Positions 5,291 through 5,728 of a DNA stretch of 5,728 nt are shown piece after piece. Each line of letters opens with the position of its first letter. Position 1 is the first letter of the stretch. The stretch comes from Bacillota bacterium (GTDB taxonomy: Bacteria; Bacillota; Clostridia; Acetivibrionales; DSM-1351). The DNA is taken from NCBI GenBank assembly GCA_023426005.1, contig JAFABO010000040.1, forward strand, positions 1 to 5,728, written 5' to 3'. Under the pieces are notes generated by a model. It was not told the DNA's origin, did no database searches, and saw only the letters and a program-made list of their open reading frames with translations. The position numbers and the translations under genes were made by a program.

Positions 5291-5315
5291 AAACAGTGAC
5301 AATACATGCAAATGT

Positions 5316-5336
5316 ATGTACATCGTAGATGTACAT
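5316..5336 (+). repeat. Perfect 9-bp palindromic hairpin
   Basis: ATGTACATC (5316-5324) and GATGTACAT (5328-5336) pair exactly around a GTA loop. A smaller hairpin, TACAT-GCAA-ATGTA (5303-5316), abuts it, and ACAAT (5299-5303) can pair with ATTGT (5335-5339) as a competing outer stem. It lies between the two boxA-like sites. Its form, nine pairs with a 3-nt loop, is the same as that of the hairpin inserted in copy A. Confidence 0.7.
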
Positions 5337-5342
5337 TGTAAA

Positions 5343-5358
5343 GGACTCTTTAAAAATT
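5343..5358 (+). promoter_or_regulatory. boxA-like antitermination site 2
   Basis: GGACTCTTTAAAAATT contains CTCTTTAA, the core of the E. coli boxA (TGCTCTTTAACAA), and starts with the same GGAC as site 1. Two boxA-like sites about 67 nt apart in one leader make a chance match less likely, but neither is proved. Confidence 0.45.
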
Positions 5359-5360
5359 CC

Positions 5361-5377
5361 AGAATCCAATGGATTCT
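5361..5377 (+). repeat. 7-bp hairpin with AAT loop
   Basis: AGAATCC (5361-5367) pairs with GGATTCT (5371-5377) around AAT. This is the same loop as in the hairpin of copy A at 5158-5178. Confidence 0.6.
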
Positions 5378-5407
5378 AAAAATTGAGTAACTTGCGAACT
5401 TTACAAC

Positions 5408-5451
5408 CTGGTTTCTGCATAGTCTTCTTCGAAGACTTGAATAGAAACTGG
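5408..5451 (+). repeat. Compound leader hairpin
   Basis: An inner perfect stem, AGTCTTC (5421-5427) with GAAGACT (5431-5437), has a TTC loop. An outer stem pairs 5408-5416 with 5443-5451 (GTTTCT with AGAAAC plus C-G and two wobble pairs). Small internal loops separate the two. It lies 16 nt before copy B and has no T tract, so it is not a terminator. Confidence 0.65.
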
Positions 5452-5467
5452 AACAAGTCAGCAATGT

Positions 5468-5587
5468 ATAAGGCGATAGATGCGAGCAATACAAGGAAGA
5501 CAAGTTTTGAGGAGCGGAGTTTATGTGATAAATGAGCACCGGAAAAGCGAAGTCTGACACAGTAGTGCGAAGTATATATCGGCTTAT
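5468..5587 (+). ncRNA. Structured leader RNA element, copy B
   Basis: The closing stem pairs ATAAGGCGATA (5468-5478) with TATCGGCTTAT (5577-5587), 10 of 11 pairs. Inside are AGAC (5498-5501) with GTCT (5552-5555), TTTT (5505-5508) with AAAA (5543-5546), GG (5511-5512) with CC (5539-5540), TTTAT (5520-5524) with ATAAA (5528-5532), and a CACA-GTAG-TGCG hairpin (5558-5569) with one A-C mismatch. Each helix has a counterpart in copy A with different base pairs, so structure is kept while sequence drifts. The 3' closing strand can also join the hairpin at 5583-5616. Confidence 0.65.
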
Positions 5588-5616
5588 TTAATGAGCTAAC
5601 AAGCTTATCAAATAAG
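5583..5616 (+). repeat. Hairpin competing with the closing stem of copy B
   Basis: CTTATTT (5583-5589) pairs with AAATAAG (5610-5616), and TGAGCT with AGCTTA continues the stem inward (one G-U pair) after a small internal loop. Bases 5583-5587 are also the outer 3' strand of copy B, so the two structures cannot form fully at once. Confidence 0.6.
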
Positions 5617-5627
5617 ATAATTGTGTA

Positions 5628-5640
5628 GCAGATTTTCTGC
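5628..5640 (+). repeat. Small hairpin just before 16S rRNA
   Basis: GCAGA (5628-5632) pairs with TCTGC (5636-5640) around a TTT loop, 15 nt before the predicted mature 16S end. It may help define the processing site. Confidence 0.5.
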
Positions 5641-5655
5641 GAAACATATAAATTT

Positions 5656-5728
<73 letters not shown>

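Larger units (their letters stand above)
5068..5655 (+). other. Long structured 16S rRNA leader
   Basis: About 590 nt separate the predicted start from 16S rRNA, with no protein-coding gene that I can support. Apparent open frames on the minus strand have no ribosome-binding sites and cross RNA structure. In order, the leader holds a small 5' hairpin (5071-5083, with GCTG/CAGC outside it), a 10-bp stem (5096-5128), RNA unit A (5131-5273), a boxA-like site, palindromic hairpins and a second boxA-like site, a compound hairpin (5408-5451), RNA unit B (5468-5587) and two hairpins next to 16S. One strand of the 16S processing stem should lie in this region; its partner beyond the 16S 3' end is outside the window. 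Confidence 0.8.

Noticed and set aside
5400..5423. TTTACA as a -35 box of an internal leader promoter
   Set aside because: There is no acceptable -10 at 16-18 bp; the nearest candidate, CATAGT, is only 12 bp away.
5123..5560. Minus-strand open frame of 145 codons in the rRNA leader
   Set aside because: It lies across paired RNA structure and both RNA units, has no ribosome-binding site or recognisable protein features, and runs against the rRNA promoter.
5554..5580. CTGACA followed by TATATC as a second rRNA promoter
   Set aside because: The spacing is only 15 bp, and the bases belong to the conserved 3' part of RNA copy B, whose counterpart in copy A lacks the -10.
5131..5587. The paired leader units as a CRISPR array or an insertion sequence
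   Set aside because: There are only two copies, diverged and over 100 nt long, with no spacers of uniform size, no transposase and no terminal repeats with target duplication. Compensatory changes point to RNA structure.

Overview
The window looks like a chromosomal segment of a low-G+C, Gram-positive anaerobe of the Clostridia. The basis is AT-rich spacers, strong Shine-Dalgarno sites with some GTG/TTG starts, a bacillus-type class II lysyl-tRNA synthetase, an Rsb/SigB-type sigma module and a Firmicutes-like 16S 5' end. A Ruminiclostridium-type (cluster III) host is my guess, not something proved here. Every supported gene lies on the + strand.

Layout. 1-24 is probably the last seven codons of greA. 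25-150 is a spacer with sigma-A-like promoter sequences and a strong intrinsic terminator. 151-1653 is lysS. 1691-2602 encodes a membrane-anchored J-domain-like protein of unknown role. 2695-4972 is a sigma-B partner-switching module: a STAS anti-anti-sigma factor (rsbV type), a terminator, a degenerate RsbW-like Bergerat-fold protein, a SigB-family sigma factor, a second RsbW-like protein with intact ATP-binding motifs, and an unrecognised 78-aa protein. 4973-5655 is rRNA upstream and leader DNA with one strong promoter. 5656 to the end is the 5' end of 16S rRNA, which runs out of the window.

Two things stand out. First, two near-identical sigma-B-type promoters, GTTTAC-N13-GGGTAC (3019-3043) and GTTTAT-N13-GGGTAT (4245-4269), sit in the two gaps of the sigma module. 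One precedes the rsbW-like/sigB pair and overlaps the terminator that closes the rsbV transcript. The other precedes the second ATPase gene. This suggests that the sigma factor drives its own operon and also the operon of a candidate second regulator.

Second, the rRNA leader is about 590 nt long and holds two diverged copies of one RNA element (5131-5273 and 5468-5587). Each is closed by its own long-range stem. Several helices keep pairing by compensatory changes between the copies (U-A/C-G, C-G/G-C, C-G/U-A), so the RNA fold appears to be selected. I could not tie the element to a named RNA family from memory. Two boxA-like antitermination sequences and several short perfect hairpins lie after the first copy.

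Working model: lysS and the J-like gene, possibly with rsbV, are read by housekeeping polymerase. The sigma module is released by partner switching through Ser60 of the STAS protein and amplifies itself. The rRNA operon is transcribed separately, through a structured leader that probably serves antitermination, folding or processing.
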